A stretch of 64,000 bases of DNA, taken from positions 434,001-498,000 of the forward strand of contig JAJPGZ010000002.1 in NCBI GenBank assembly GCA_021325495.1, given 5' to 3'. The stretch is from Spartobacteria bacterium (GTDB lineage Bacteria > Verrucomicrobiota > Verrucomicrobiia > Chthoniobacterales > UBA10450). The position numbers and the translations under genes are program-made. Shown here piece by piece: positions 16,629 to 25,351 of this stretch; the stretch's first letter is position 1, and each line of letters begins with the position of its first letter. A model generated the notes under the pieces. That model was given only the letters and a program-made list of their open reading frames with translations. It made no database searches and had not been told where the DNA came from.

Positions 16629-17430
16629 ATCTCGCCTTTACTTCGAGCGTGAGCGTTGCGAAGTCGCTCTCCCAATCAATTTCGGGTTGGCTGGATTTGC
16701 GGATGTCTGTTCCGCGGAACAGCCAACGGCCTTCTTTGGTCAATCGAAACGAAACGCGGCCCGCTGCATCCGTCTTCCGGGTTTCGCCCTTCTTATCGTC
16801 TGCGCTCACTGCATTAAGTGAGAAAGCTGCGAATGGCTGGCCATCTTTTAAGACGCGCACGGCAAGCTCGTCGCCAACTTTCAAAACGGTCGGATCTGTC
16901 TCGGGCACGATCTCCAGAAACATTCCCACCCGCTCCGCCCAGGAAGTATCCGCTCTCGGCTCTCCCACGCGCGCGAATGTCTTCGGATGTTTCGTGTAGG
17001 ATTCGCGCCAGCGCTGCGGCTTCATCTCCGCCCATTGTTTCCGCAGCGATTCCGGCGCATCGACTTCGTCCAAATACTCCTTCACTTGCTCGGGCTTCAG
17101 CTCAAGCGAGCGCGGCGGCAGTTTCACCCAGAAAGTGGCAATACCCGTCTCCGGCAATTCGGCCTTGAACTGCAATGAATTAGACGCGGCGATCTTGTTT
17201 GTGATGTCGAAAGTGTTGCCTGCCAGTCGGCACTTCGCGCTCTGCACTCGCTCTGGCTTCGGCCCAACGTCCAGCTTGGGGAATTCCATCCCGCTCGTCA
17301 TATCCAGCGTTACCGTCGAGTTAGGCGCGACGTTGAACTTGTCAGGTATCAACCACGTATCGTGCGCCAGCGCCGTTATCGTCAACCCGGCAAACAGCAT
17401 TGTGCGAACAGCGCATTCGACGATCTTCAT
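16627..17430 (-). CDS. DUF4198 secreted protein, possible metal-uptake or metal-handling accessory
   Basis: A 267-residue protein with a signal peptide (MLFAGLTITALAHDTWLIPDKF). The HDTWL mature N-terminus, the beta-rich body and the C-terminal GRVSFRLTKEGRWLFRGTDIRKS segment match DUF4198, a family found with nickel/cobalt ECF transporters and metal loci (NikK-like) and in secreted Ig-like proteins. It probably acts in the periplasm. It stands alone on the minus strand between the metal cargo and the conjugation module. Assignment is by motif; the substrate is unknown. Confidence 0.75.
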   Translation of the reverse strand: MKIVECAVRTMLFAGLTITALAHDTWLIPDKFNVAPNSTVTLDMTSGMEFPKLDVGPKPERVQSAKCRLAGNTFDITNKIAASNSLQFKAELPETGIATFWVKLPPRSLELKPEQVKEYLDEVDAPESLRKQWAEMKPQRWRESYTKHPKTFARVGEPRADTSWAERVGMFLEIVPETDPTVLKVGDELAVRVLKDGQPFAAFSLNAVSADDKKGETRKTDAAGRVSFRLTKEGRWLFRGTDIRKSSQPEIDWESDFATLTLEVKAR

Positions 17431-17496
17431 CCGAGCACATTCGTTATATTGACCATCGCGCGCAAGTGAAGCTGCGCTCGCTCGCCGCAGGCGTTG

Positions 17497-18906
17497 CTAA
17501 CGAAACCAAGGACAAATCCGCCCATCCGCTTCGATTGGCGGCAGGAGCTTTCGGCGGTGGCCGCGCTCGCAATGAACGATTACTGCGGCGTGTTTTGGAA
17601 GATTGCGCAGGAGGTGCGGTTTGATCTTGTGCTCTTCTTGATCGGAATAATTCCGGGACATTTGGCCACCGGTGTAACCCCATGATTTTTTGACCACGCG
17701 CTTTTTGCCGAGGAAATCGGCACTCTCGACGGCGCCTTCTTCATCGGCGGCTTTGAAGATCAGGCGATTGCGCAGATTGAGAGTGAAGACGCGGGCTTTC
17801 TCGCGGCCGAGCGGCGGGATGAATGAGCTGGAGGATTGCGCGGCAGCGACCACTGTCGCCTGCGCCTCGCGGATGACGTCGATGCAGTTGTAATCGCTCA
17901 TACCGTCTTCGCTCGCGGTGACGAAACGCTGTGCCTCATCAGCCCACAGGATCAGCAAGTTGTCGCGACGCCGCTCTTCGGCTGGTTTGTCGAACCGGCG
18001 CAACGCGTGCGTGTAGAACAGCATCTTCAGAAACGTGTTCACGTAACGGCGTTCGAGTTGGAACTTTTGCGGCATCGCCACGCAGATGATCTTTCCGCGA
18101 TCAATGTCGGCGAAGTCGAAGGTGTTTGCTGCGGGGCAAAACACCTGCGCGATGTCGGGAGTGATGAACGCCTGCAAGTAATTGGCAATCGTTTCTTTGA
18201 CACCGCCGATCTGTTCGGGCGGCTGGGAAAGAAAACGATTCGAAAAATGCTCTGACAGCTCGCGCCGCCGAGCGGTTTGATGACTCGATGCGAGATCGGT
18301 CATAGCTTCATCCAAGTCGCCCTGGTCGAGCAGCAGATGATACGCATTCTCCAGCGTCACGTCGGCGCCAATCTCGCGGAGCGTTTCTAATGCGGCGGCG
18401 ATGTGGATTTGCGCCTGGTTTTTGAAGAAGCCTTTGTCGCCGGCCTGACCCAAACTCGATGCGGTGTCCACCACGGCTTTTGCAAAAGTGTTATACGGGA
18501 TGCTGCGGTCCGACGTGAGGTTGTATGTATGACGGGGACTCCACACGGCGGCCGATTGATCGTCGGGGCGCACCTGAAGGAGGATGAGATCGTCTTCGCG
18601 GCCGAAGTGTCGTGCCATTTCCGAGAGGGTTTCCCAGTAGAGGCCCTTATCGTCGATGCAGAGACCGCCCCACGTCGGCTCGTTTTGAAAAACCTGAAAC
18701 AGCAACGGCGTGATTCCCGACCGTGTCTTGCCGGAACCGGTGTCGCCCGTGATCAGCCATCCGCGACAGAAATCGCTCCGTCTCCATTTGAAGCCCGCCA
18801 GTCGCACGACGGTCGGGCCAGTGCGGCTCCGAAGATAAGAGACTAGCGACGCCGTCGCGAGCATCCAGAGCAGGCCCGCTGCGATGTAGCCACCAGTTGC
18901 ACTCAC
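17497..18906 (-). CDS. Type IV coupling protein (VirD4/TraD/TraG family)
   Basis: A 469-residue ATPase with an N-terminal membrane helix (AAGLLWMLATASLVSYL), Walker A GDTGSGKTRSG (about residue 55), a Walker B-like LLILWADEAQ (about residue 320) and a TraD-like motif with VVAAAQSSSSF. Coupling proteins bring the relaxase-DNA complex to the secretion channel and pump DNA. At 469 residues it is short for TraD and close to the compact coupling proteins of mobilizable elements. It is the last gene of a minus-strand set with overlapping ends (18903-18906). Confidence 0.85.
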   Translation of the reverse strand: MSATGGYIAAGLLWMLATASLVSYLRSRTGPTVVRLAGFKWRRSDFCRGWLITGDTGSGKTRSGITPLLFQVFQNEPTWGGLCIDDKGLYWETLSEMARHFGREDDLILLQVRPDDQSAAVWSPRHTYNLTSDRSIPYNTFAKAVVDTASSLGQAGDKGFFKNQAQIHIAAALETLREIGADVTLENAYHLLLDQGDLDEAMTDLASSHQTARRRELSEHFSNRFLSQPPEQIGGVKETIANYLQAFITPDIAQVFCPAANTFDFADIDRGKIICVAMPQKFQLERRYVNTFLKMLFYTHALRRFDKPAEERRRDNLLILWADEAQRFVTASEDGMSDYNCIDVIREAQATVVAAAQSSSSFIPPLGREKARVFTLNLRNRLIFKAADEEGAVESADFLGKKRVVKKSWGYTGGQMSRNYSDQEEHKIKPHLLRNLPKHAAVIVHCERGHRRKLLPPIEADGRICPWFR

Positions 18907-19259
18907 AAAAGCCGGATGAGAAGTCCGCCTATCACCATGCCCGCAACTAGGAGCGCGAACTGCGTCGCGACGCGCGCGCGGTTGATCCGGTGGACGTTCA
19001 ATCCAAACCGACGCAGCTCGGCGACTAAATCAGAAGCTTGGTGAATAAAAGCTTTCGAGCGACGATCCAGCAGCTCGATCGTTCCGCGAAAATCTTCGAA
19101 GCCTGGCGGCGCGGCACCTGCATCATCGCGATTGATGCGAGCGTGCTGAAGTTGCAGCCGCACGAGTTCCAGCACCGCAATGATCGGGTCGTCGTCTGCG
19201 ATGCGATACTTTCGCTGCCAGTCCGAGATCGCGTTCGCCAGTGGATCATCAGCATTCAC
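18903..19259 (-). CDS. Small membrane-anchored protein of the transfer module
   Basis: A 118-residue protein: a soluble helical N-terminal part (VLELVRLQLQHARIN..FEDFRGTIELLDRRSKAFIHQASDLVAELR) and one C-terminal membrane helix (FALLVAGMVIGGLLIRLL). It overlaps both neighbours by four bases, so it is translated together with the ParA-like ATPase and the coupling protein. No family recognised; by position it may help recruit the transfer complex to the membrane. Confidence 0.75.
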   Translation of the reverse strand: MNADDPLANAISDWQRKYRIADDDPIIAVLELVRLQLQHARINRDDAGAAPPGFEDFRGTIELLDRRSKAFIHQASDLVAELRRFGLNVHRINRARVATQFALLVAGMVIGGLLIRLL

Positions 19260-19975
19260 GCCGCGAACCTTTCCGCCGCGTGCGGATCGCTCAGGAGCAG
19301 GTCAGCGGCGCGATACAGTTGACGGTAGAAACGAGTTTGCCACGCCTTCAGTCGCTGCCGGTCGAGCAAGTTGAATCCGGCGTGTGTTAAAGCGGAAGTG
19401 ACCGTCGTGTTGTGCTCATTGAGTGCGGTCACGAGCCAGTCGTACATGCGCGGCATCGTGATCTCACGGCCATGCAGAACATCGACAGCCTGCCGTCGCG
19501 TTTTGCTGCCATCGTAAATTTTGAACGTGTCGCTGTGCGCTTCGTTCTTTACGACGACCCATGCGCAGCCATCGCGTAGTGCGTCCGATAAGATGCGCAA
19601 CTGTTCCACGCTGTCTGCCTCGTGATTGACCGGACAGATGATCGTCAATCGTGCGCCTAACGAGCGCAGTACTTCCGTTAAACCGACCTCATCGAAGAAG
19701 TCGATGAACAGGTCGGTGGAAGCCGCGCGGCAGTCGATCACGAGAAGATCGGAAGTTTCCGCGGTCGTGAAGACGCGGTCGATTTCTCGGCGATGCTCGA
19801 GGTTAATGAATTCCGCTTCTGAGTGGAAACGCTTCAGCGTCGAGTTCTCGTGATCGCTGTCGATCGCACAATGAGCGATCCCGCAATCTTTCAGATACTG
19901 CACGAAGTTCGTGGCGAAGAAGCTCTTTCCGACTCCGCCTTTGCCGTTGATGACGAGGTTGATTTGTTTGTTCAT
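19256..19975 (-). CDS. ParA/MinD-like P-loop ATPase of the transfer module
   Basis: A 239-residue protein with the deviant Walker A GKGGVGKS near residue 11 and a Walker A' region LLVIDCRAAS (about residue 77). This is the ParA/MinD/TraL-type fold. ParA-like proteins beside coupling proteins and relaxases are known in conjugative elements, where they position or stabilise the element. No ParB partner is evident; the next gene (19992-20396) could fill that role. The deviant signature Lys is present, so it should bind ATP and dimerise. Confidence 0.85.
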   Translation of the reverse strand: MNKQINLVINGKGGVGKSFFATNFVQYLKDCGIAHCAIDSDHENSTLKRFHSEAEFINLEHRREIDRVFTTAETSDLLVIDCRAASTDLFIDFFDEVGLTEVLRSLGARLTIICPVNHEADSVEQLRILSDALRDGCAWVVVKNEAHSDTFKIYDGSKTRRQAVDVLHGREITMPRMYDWLVTALNEHNTTVTSALTHAGFNLLDRQRLKAWQTRFYRQLYRAADLLLSDPHAAERFAA

Positions 19976-19991
19976 GTGAAGGTGCGTTGGA

Positions 19992-20396
19992 TCAGAGGTT
20001 GCGAGGATCGGCGACGCGCGGTCCCCGTGCGCGTGGACGCTCCGCTGGCGGTTCGGTGCGTGCTGTCGAAGTTGGTGCTTGTGCGGGCGGCGACGTTTGC
20101 GTGCCTTTTGCTGAGACCGCGCGACGATAACTAATTCGTCTCCGTGATCGTGGCGGCGACGCTTCCCCAGTCACCTCGGCGAGAAAGCGGGCGATCGTGT
20201 CGATGCCGACGAAGACACTGACGGTGGCGAGAAGTTCGCGGATGAGCCTAAGTGATGCGCCTTTTTGCCGCAGCTCGACGATGCCTTCTTTCATCGGCAT
20301 CAATTTTGCGTGTCGCGCCGGTGACGGCGGCGTGAAGGTTCGGACAGCGTCGTTAAAACGCTGCGCGCGCGTGGAGATGTCATCAACGTCGCTCAT
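19992..20396 (-). CDS. Small basic accessory protein, possible oriT-binding factor
   Basis: A 134-residue protein whose first half is helical (KEGIVELRQKGASLRLIRELLATVSVFVGIDTIARFLAEV) with a helix-turn-helix-like pattern, and whose second half is basic and Pro/Arg-rich. It is the first gene of the minus-strand transfer set and is transcribed away from the relaxase across the oriT candidate region. Position and charge suggest a DNA-binding relaxosome accessory (TrwA/TraK-like in role). Sequence family not recognised. Confidence 0.65.
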   Translation of the reverse strand: MSDVDDISTRAQRFNDAVRTFTPPSPARHAKLMPMKEGIVELRQKGASLRLIRELLATVSVFVGIDTIARFLAEVTGEASPPRSRRRISYRRAVSAKGTQTSPPAQAPTSTARTEPPAERPRARGPRVADPRNL

Positions 20397-20568
20397 CAGT
20401 TGGGGAGCGATTCAGCGACGCGACGGAAATTCCTTAGCAATGCTAAGGGGTAGGGCGTCCCTCCTTAAAAACTCTGGGTGCATACACCCTTAGTTCTCTC
20501 AGAGTGCAGTCGGTTGGCGGCTCCCTGTTTGGAGCAATTGATGGCGCGCGATGTAGTAACTCGATGAC
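20397..20568. other. Candidate origin of transfer (oriT)
   Basis: This 172-bp gap between the divergent accessory gene and the relaxase is rich in inverted repeats. A perfect 8-bp arm pair CCTTAGCA / TGCTAAGG at 20432-20448 has a 1-nt spacer. A nested structure at 20471-20505 has outer arms ACTCTG / CAGAGT and an inner GGGTG-CATA-CACCC hairpin (20476-20489). A short AGGG-CGT-CCCT also occurs near 20452-20462. MobF relaxases recognise a hairpin next to nic just upstream of their own gene, as in R388, so the position fits. The nic site cannot be assigned by eye. The promoters of both divergent genes must also lie here. Confidence 0.6.
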
Positions 20569-23388
20569 GTGCTGTCACCGAAGGCGCAGACCAATCTCAA
20601 AAACGCGAAGGGCTATTTCGAAGAGCACTTGAGCGTGGGCGATTATTACGCAGAGAACCACAGCGTCAATGGCGAGTGGATCGGACTTGGCGCTGCGCTC
20701 CTGGGATTGAAAGGTGGAGTTACACGCGACGCCTTCGTCGCGCTTTGTGAAAATCAGCATCCGGTTTCGAACGAACTTCTGACGCTGCGGAGAAACACTG
20801 TCAGGCGTTCGGCGACTGACAGCGAAGTCGCGAATCGACGGGTGTTTTACGACTTCACGTTCTCACCGCCGAAGTCAGTCTCGGTCGCGGCACTCGTGAA
20901 TGACGACAGACGAATCGGCGTTGCCCACAATGAGGCTGTGAAGATCGCGATTACCGAATTGGAACAATTCGCTGCGGCTCGGGTGCGGCGTGGACGAACC
21001 AATACCGACCGCCGCACGAGCAACATCGTTGCGGCGCTATTTCAGCACGACACCTCACGTGCTCTCGATCCGCACCTGCACACGCACTGCATCATTTTCA
21101 ACGCGACGCATGATCCCAAGGAGCGTTGTTGGAAGGCGCTGCAGAACTACGAAATGCTCGGCGCGCAAAAGTACGCCGAGAATGTCTATTATCATGAACT
21201 CAGCCGTGCGTTGCGCAGCTTTGGGTACACGATCAAAAACACACCGCGTGGCGATTTCGAGATTGCCGAGATTGGACGCGAATTGTGCGAGCGCTTTTCT
21301 AAACGGCATCGCGAAATCGACGAAAAGACACGCGAGTTTCTGAATTCGCATGAGGAAAAACGCAGCGGAAACAAAGCGGCAATCCGAGAGCACATCGCGC
21401 ATAAAGAACGCGCGCGAAAGACAGCTCACATCGGTGATGAGCAACTGCGCAAGTTTTGGCGAGAGCAGCTGACAGCAGATGAAATTTCGGCGCTCACATT
21501 GCCGGAACGAAATCGTGACGGGCACGAGCCGAATTTCTCGGCTGCTGACGCGGTGTCCTGGGCCGAGAGTCATCTATTCGAACGTCGCTCAGTTGTTCGA
21601 GAGCATGAACTGTGGCGGCATGCATTGTCCGTGGCGCGCGGCGATTCGATCTCGATCACTGAACTGAAACGGGAAACTGCGTCACGTCCGTATCTGCGCG
21701 ACATAACTGACAAAGTCGCTCATCGAGACGTACTCGCGCGTGAGTGGGAGATTTTGCAAACCGCGCGCGATGGTTTGAATCGGCATGCGCCGCTTGCCAA
21801 CGCTGGCATCGACAAGGATCTGGCGGAAGATCAGCGCCGCGCGCTGTCCGAGATTCTCAGGTCGCGAAGTTTCATCACGCTGTTTCGCGGTGGAGCGGGA
21901 ACAGGCAAAAGTTACGTGCTTCGTGCCGTCCAAACAGCGATCAGTGCGGCGAAAAATCCATCGGTTGTTTTGGCTCCGCAACGCCAGCAAGTCATCGGTC
22001 TCACACGGGATGGTCTCAACGATGCGCGTACTGTTCGAGAATGTCTGCAGCGAAGCGATCTGCCGGAACGTGCGGTTGTGATTGTCGACGAAGCCGGACA
22101 GATCGATGGCCGACAACTCCTCGACCTGATTCGCTTAGTTAAGGAACGGAATGGAAGGCTCTTGCTTTGCGGCGATACGCGCCAACACGGGCCGGTCGAA
22201 GCCTCCGACGCGCTGCGGGCGATAGAGCGTTACTCCGGGTTGCGCGCGGCCGAACTGAACCAGATTCGACGACAGGAGCCGAAGCGCGGTCGAACAGCGG
22301 AGGAGCGCAAACGCATTCGCCAATATCGTGAAGCGGTCGAAGCAGCCTCTGCCGGCCGATTGCTCACTTCATTTGACCGACTGGAGAAACTAGGCGCGGT
22401 TGCTGAGTGCGGAATTGTAGACCAGAACGCGCGCCTGTCTGAATGGTATCTCGATCTCGCCGCCCGCAATGAATCCGCGATCGTAGTGTCACAAACACGA
22501 GCTGAAGTCCGCGCCATTAACGACGCGATTCGCGACCGGCTCCAAGAAAATGGATTGCTGCCGGCCGAGAGTGCCGAGATTACCGCGCTCGAACAGATTG
22601 ATCTCACAACTGCGCAGAAGCTCGACGCACAAAATTACGGACCTGATGCCATTCTCGTTTTCAATCGTGACGTAAGCGGCTGCGTTCGCGGCGCCCAAGC
22701 GAAGTTCGTCGGCTTAACTGCGAAGCGCCTCGTGTTCGAAACCGGCGGCAAAGTGCGCCACTTGTCGGTCGCGGATTTAGATCGTGTCAACGTCTGCCAA
22801 CGGCGAGCACTCGCGCTGTCGCCTGGCGATCGGATTCAGCTCAAGGCGAACGGCCTCACGCGCGATCGTCGCAAACTCGCGAATGGCGAAGTTGTCACGA
22901 TAGCGCAGATCAAGACAAACGGGGCGATCCGATTGGACGACGGCCGCGTGCTTCCGCCGAGCTATCGCCAGTTCCTCCGCGGCTACGCCGTAACGTCCTA
23001 CGGTTCGCAAGGCAAGACTGTCGATCACGTCCTGTTTTCCGATTCTGCCGTCCGCGCAGCGACGAATGCGCAGCAGTGGTACGTCACGATCTCGCGCGGC
23101 CGGAAAAGCATTCAGATTTTCACGCCGGACAAAGCGGAGCTGCGTCGCGCGATCATGCGCAGTGGTGAGCGAGAGCTCGCGCTCGACCTCCTGCCGACCC
23201 GAACAACCCGATACGGCGTTCGGCGTCGCCTCATCCGCTCGTTCCGACGCGGACGCGATTTCGCGCGCCACATTTGTAACCGCGCGATGCGTTCCTGGAC
23301 CGCTGCGCGCATCAATCACTCGCTGAAGCCCACCCATGAAATCCGAACGACGAACCGCAACGTCCGCGCCAACGTGCTGGCAGCGTGA
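20569..23388 (+). CDS. MobF-family relaxase-helicase (TrwC/TraA-like)
   Basis: A 939-residue protein from a GTG start (20569). The N-terminal relaxase domain has candidate catalytic tyrosines at residues 16, 26 and 27 (KGYFEEHLSVGDYY) and the three-His metal motif (HDTSRALDPHLHTHCIIFN, about residues 165-183). The C-terminal half is a RecD2/TraI-type helicase: Walker A RGGAGTGKSYV (about 443), Walker B VVIVDEAGQ (about 503), LLCGDTRQHGPVEASDALRAIER and a C-terminal GYAVTSYGSQGKTVDHVL motif. It nicks oriT, stays bound to the 5' end and unwinds the strand for transfer. At 939 residues it is close to TrwC (966). The 3' end overlaps the next gene by 53 bp. Confidence 0.93.
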   Translation: MLSPKAQTNLKNAKGYFEEHLSVGDYYAENHSVNGEWIGLGAALLGLKGGVTRDAFVALCENQHPVSNELLTLRRNTVRRSATDSEVANRRVFYDFTFSPPKSVSVAALVNDDRRIGVAHNEAVKIAITELEQFAAARVRRGRTNTDRRTSNIVAALFQHDTSRALDPHLHTHCIIFNATHDPKERCWKALQNYEMLGAQKYAENVYYHELSRALRSFGYTIKNTPRGDFEIAEIGRELCERFSKRHREIDEKTREFLNSHEEKRSGNKAAIREHIAHKERARKTAHIGDEQLRKFWREQLTADEISALTLPERNRDGHEPNFSAADAVSWAESHLFERRSVVREHELWRHALSVARGDSISITELKRETASRPYLRDITDKVAHRDVLAREWEILQTARDGLNRHAPLANAGIDKDLAEDQRRALSEILRSRSFITLFRGGAGTGKSYVLRAVQTAISAAKNPSVVLAPQRQQVIGLTRDGLNDARTVRECLQRSDLPERAVVIVDEAGQIDGRQLLDLIRLVKERNGRLLLCGDTRQHGPVEASDALRAIERYSGLRAAELNQIRRQEPKRGRTAEERKRIRQYREAVEAASAGRLLTSFDRLEKLGAVAECGIVDQNARLSEWYLDLAARNESAIVVSQTRAEVRAINDAIRDRLQENGLLPAESAEITALEQIDLTTAQKLDAQNYGPDAILVFNRDVSGCVRGAQAKFVGLTAKRLVFETGGKVRHLSVADLDRVNVCQRRALALSPGDRIQLKANGLTRDRRKLANGEVVTIAQIKTNGAIRLDDGRVLPPSYRQFLRGYAVTSYGSQGKTVDHVLFSDSAVRAATNAQQWYVTISRGRKSIQIFTPDKAELRRAIMRSGERELALDLLPTRTTRYGVRRRLIRSFRRGRDFARHICNRAMRSWTAARINHSLKPTHEIRTTNRNVRANVLAA

Positions 23389-23689
23389 GGCTGCATGTGC
23401 CTGCCTGCGGATCGAAACATCCGATCGCGCGGCACAGGTGTTCCCATACCAACATCTCGTTACCGCATCACTCGACTGCGGAGACGAAGCTGAAATCCTG
23501 CGCCTGATCTTCTCCACGCACGATGTTGAAATCACGGGGCGCAATCTGCGCGCCCTCTTATTGGCCGTGCAGGATTTCGCCGTGAAATGGGTGCGCACAA
23601 TACCCGAACGGTACCGGCAAGTCGAAGAAGATACGGATCACGGCGTGATCTGGCGCATGACTGTGCAAGAGGCCGGTGAACAGCCTTAA
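23336..23689 (+). CDS. Small protein overlapping the relaxase 3' end, unknown
   Basis: A 117-residue protein starting inside the relaxase gene in another frame (overlap 23336-23388). The central part (CGDEAEILRLIFSTHDVEITGRNLRALLLAVQDFAVKWVRTIPERYR) looks like a compact alpha/beta fold, and the whole has ordinary composition, which supports a real gene. A CxC near the N-terminus (REAACACLRIE) is present. No family recognised. By position it belongs to the transfer operon. Confidence 0.6.
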   Translation: MKSERRTATSAPTCWQREAACACLRIETSDRAAQVFPYQHLVTASLDCGDEAEILRLIFSTHDVEITGRNLRALLLAVQDFAVKWVRTIPERYRQVEEDTDHGVIWRMTVQEAGEQP

Positions 23690-23787
23690 TCCTGCGTCGA
23701 TGATGGCCGGCGCGAATCAGCACGACACGCCGTAATCCGCTCCCCCAGCGGAGCGCCGATCTCGTTCTTTTGTCTACGATCTGTTTC

Positions 23788-24000
23788 ATGGACACGATCG
23801 AGTTCTCGCCGCCGACAACTACCGCTGCTGAAAAAGAGCGGCTCGCCTACTCGCTGAAAGAAGCGGCAGATCTTCTCGGCGTCGATTATTTCAGCGTTTA
23901 TCGGCTTGTTCAGCGCGGCAAGCTGCGCGCCTGCCGCGCGCTTCGTGGCAAACTGCTCGTGCCGCGGACTGAACTTCTGCGGTTGCTAAAAACGGAATAA
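23788..24000 (+). CDS. Excisionase-like HTH protein (MerR-type winged helix)
   Basis: A 70-residue protein; the ATG at 23788 is preferred over one six codons upstream. Residues about 20-65 (LAYSLKEAADLLGVDYFSVYRLVQRGKLRACRALRGKLLVPRTELLRLL) match the helix-turn-helix/winged-helix of the excisionase family (SLKEAAxLLGVsxxTVxRLIxxGxLxAxR). Such proteins bend DNA at attachment sites and steer the integrase to excision. The gene converges with the integrase, with 10 bp between the stop codons, which supports this role. Confidence 0.82.
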   Translation: MDTIEFSPPTTTAAEKERLAYSLKEAADLLGVDYFSVYRLVQRGKLRACRALRGKLLVPRTELLRLLKTE

Positions 24001-24010
24001 CGCAACCCGC

Positions 24011-25120
24011 TCATGCCGGAGCCATACCGAAGCGGACGCGCTGTGCCTGGGCGAAGCTATGATCCTGCCGCAAGTGGCCGTACGTTTTCATGCACAATGC
24101 GCCACCATCTTTGTGACCGAGCCATCGGGACACAGTCGGGATGTCCACTCCGCTTTCGATGCAAATGGTTGCGAAAAGATGCCGCAGGTCGTGGTGCGTG
24201 ATTCGCTTCATCCCGATCTTCTCCGCAGCGTGGGTCATACTCTTCTGACATTCGAAGACGCGCATCACGATCGAAGTTGGCGGTTCATCGGACCGGTCTT
24301 TGCGCAGCTCCGTAATCAATTGTTCAAGCTCCGGGATCATTGGCACGTAGCGCGTCTCCCCATTCTTGGTCGCCGTCAGCGGATCGCCGCGGACGTGGAG
24401 TTGATGACGTGCGAGGTTTGCGTCGCTCCACGTCACATATTTGGCCTCACCAAGGCGCACACCGCTGTACGCAAGAAAGCGTACCAGATTCGCGCAATCC
24501 TTCGACTGCCGCGCGCCCGCGGTCCGAATCTCTTCGACGAATCGAAGAAACTCCTCGCGCGACGGAAGCTGAAGCCGTTTCTGACGCACCTTCACGCGCG
24601 CCAGTCCCGCAGCCGGATTATTGAACCGCGCTCCCGTGCTGATCGCTTCCTGAAACACTGCGCGCAATGTGCCGATCGCGTTGTTCACGACACTGGCGGC
24701 ATATTGCTGCTGGAATCGCCCCAACCAATTCTCGCAATCGCGCTCCGAAACCTTGCGTACGTCAGTTTCCTTCAGCGCGGGCCACGAGCGATTGATGAAG
24801 TCGAGCATGTCGGCGTAATAGTTCTTTGATCGGGGCTTCAGAGAAACGTTCGCGCGGACCTTTCGAAGGTAAACTTCGGCTGCATCTCCGACAGTCATTT
24901 TTCCGCTGGCGAAAGACTTGATTGATTCGTGGAGCGAGCGGTACTCGCGCATCTTGTCCGGTAGACGCTGCTTCGCTACCGAGAAGACGGTGGTCTCCAG
25001 ACTCTGCCGGATCGGCTTACCACCCACTTTGAATCTGGCGAAATATGTTCCTGATGGTCGATAACGGAACAGATTCTGGACAGCTGTTCGTTCCCAAAGC
25101 GACTCGTCGGACTTCAGCAT
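24011..25120 (-). CDS. Tyrosine recombinase / integrase
   Basis: A 369-residue integrase. The ATG at 25120 (MLKSDESLW) is chosen because the open frame further upstream runs antisense through the tRNA gene. Features: an N-terminal arm-binding-like segment (NLFRYRPSGTYFARFKVGGKPIRQSLET), a SAM-like core-binding domain (residues about 70-160), and catalytic residues in order: Arg in AYSGVRLGEAKYVTW, the HxxR box HHDLRHLFAT, His in WLGHKDGG and nucleophile Tyr in MKTYGHLR. It would insert and excise the island. It starts 275 bp from the tRNA-Thr gene, with direct repeats in between that may be its binding sites. Confidence 0.92.
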   Translation of the reverse strand: MLKSDESLWERTAVQNLFRYRPSGTYFARFKVGGKPIRQSLETTVFSVAKQRLPDKMREYRSLHESIKSFASGKMTVGDAAEVYLRKVRANVSLKPRSKNYYADMLDFINRSWPALKETDVRKVSERDCENWLGRFQQQYAASVVNNAIGTLRAVFQEAISTGARFNNPAAGLARVKVRQKRLQLPSREEFLRFVEEIRTAGARQSKDCANLVRFLAYSGVRLGEAKYVTWSDANLARHQLHVRGDPLTATKNGETRYVPMIPELEQLITELRKDRSDEPPTSIVMRVFECQKSMTHAAEKIGMKRITHHDLRHLFATICIESGVDIPTVSRWLGHKDGGALCMKTYGHLRQDHSFAQAQRVRFGMAPA

Positions 25121-25328
25121 AGCGGCGGCTCCCGCTATGTTTGGCAAAGCCTGCCGGGACGATGCTCCGAGCCGGGAGCGGCTGTTCGATGCCGGCCGAG
25201 ACGGCGCGCCAGCGCTCCTGCGTTTCTCACGCGAATCAGCTTGCCTGCGGAACCGTCGACGCGACAGTGGCCGCGTGGCATCGCAATCTTTCATCTCGCG
25301 GGCTGATGCTCGAGGCATATTTGCAAAA

Positions 25329-25351
25329 GGGGTACAATTTGGGGGTACAAT
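25329..25351 (+). repeat. Direct repeat GGGGTACAAT x2, possible integrase binding sites
   Basis: GGGGTACAAT occurs at 25329-25338 and again at 25342-25351 (13-bp period) between the integrase start and the tRNA. Short direct repeats of this kind beside a tRNA often serve as arm-type sites for tyrosine integrases. Each copy also contains TACAAT, a -10-like hexamer, so they could instead be promoter elements for the tRNA. Confidence 0.45.

Noticed and set aside
16187-16999. 270-codon plus-strand frame over the DUF6799 gene
   Set aside because: The product is a low-complexity Arg/His/Asp sequence produced by frame-shifted Met/Lys repeats and antisense DUF4198 sequence.
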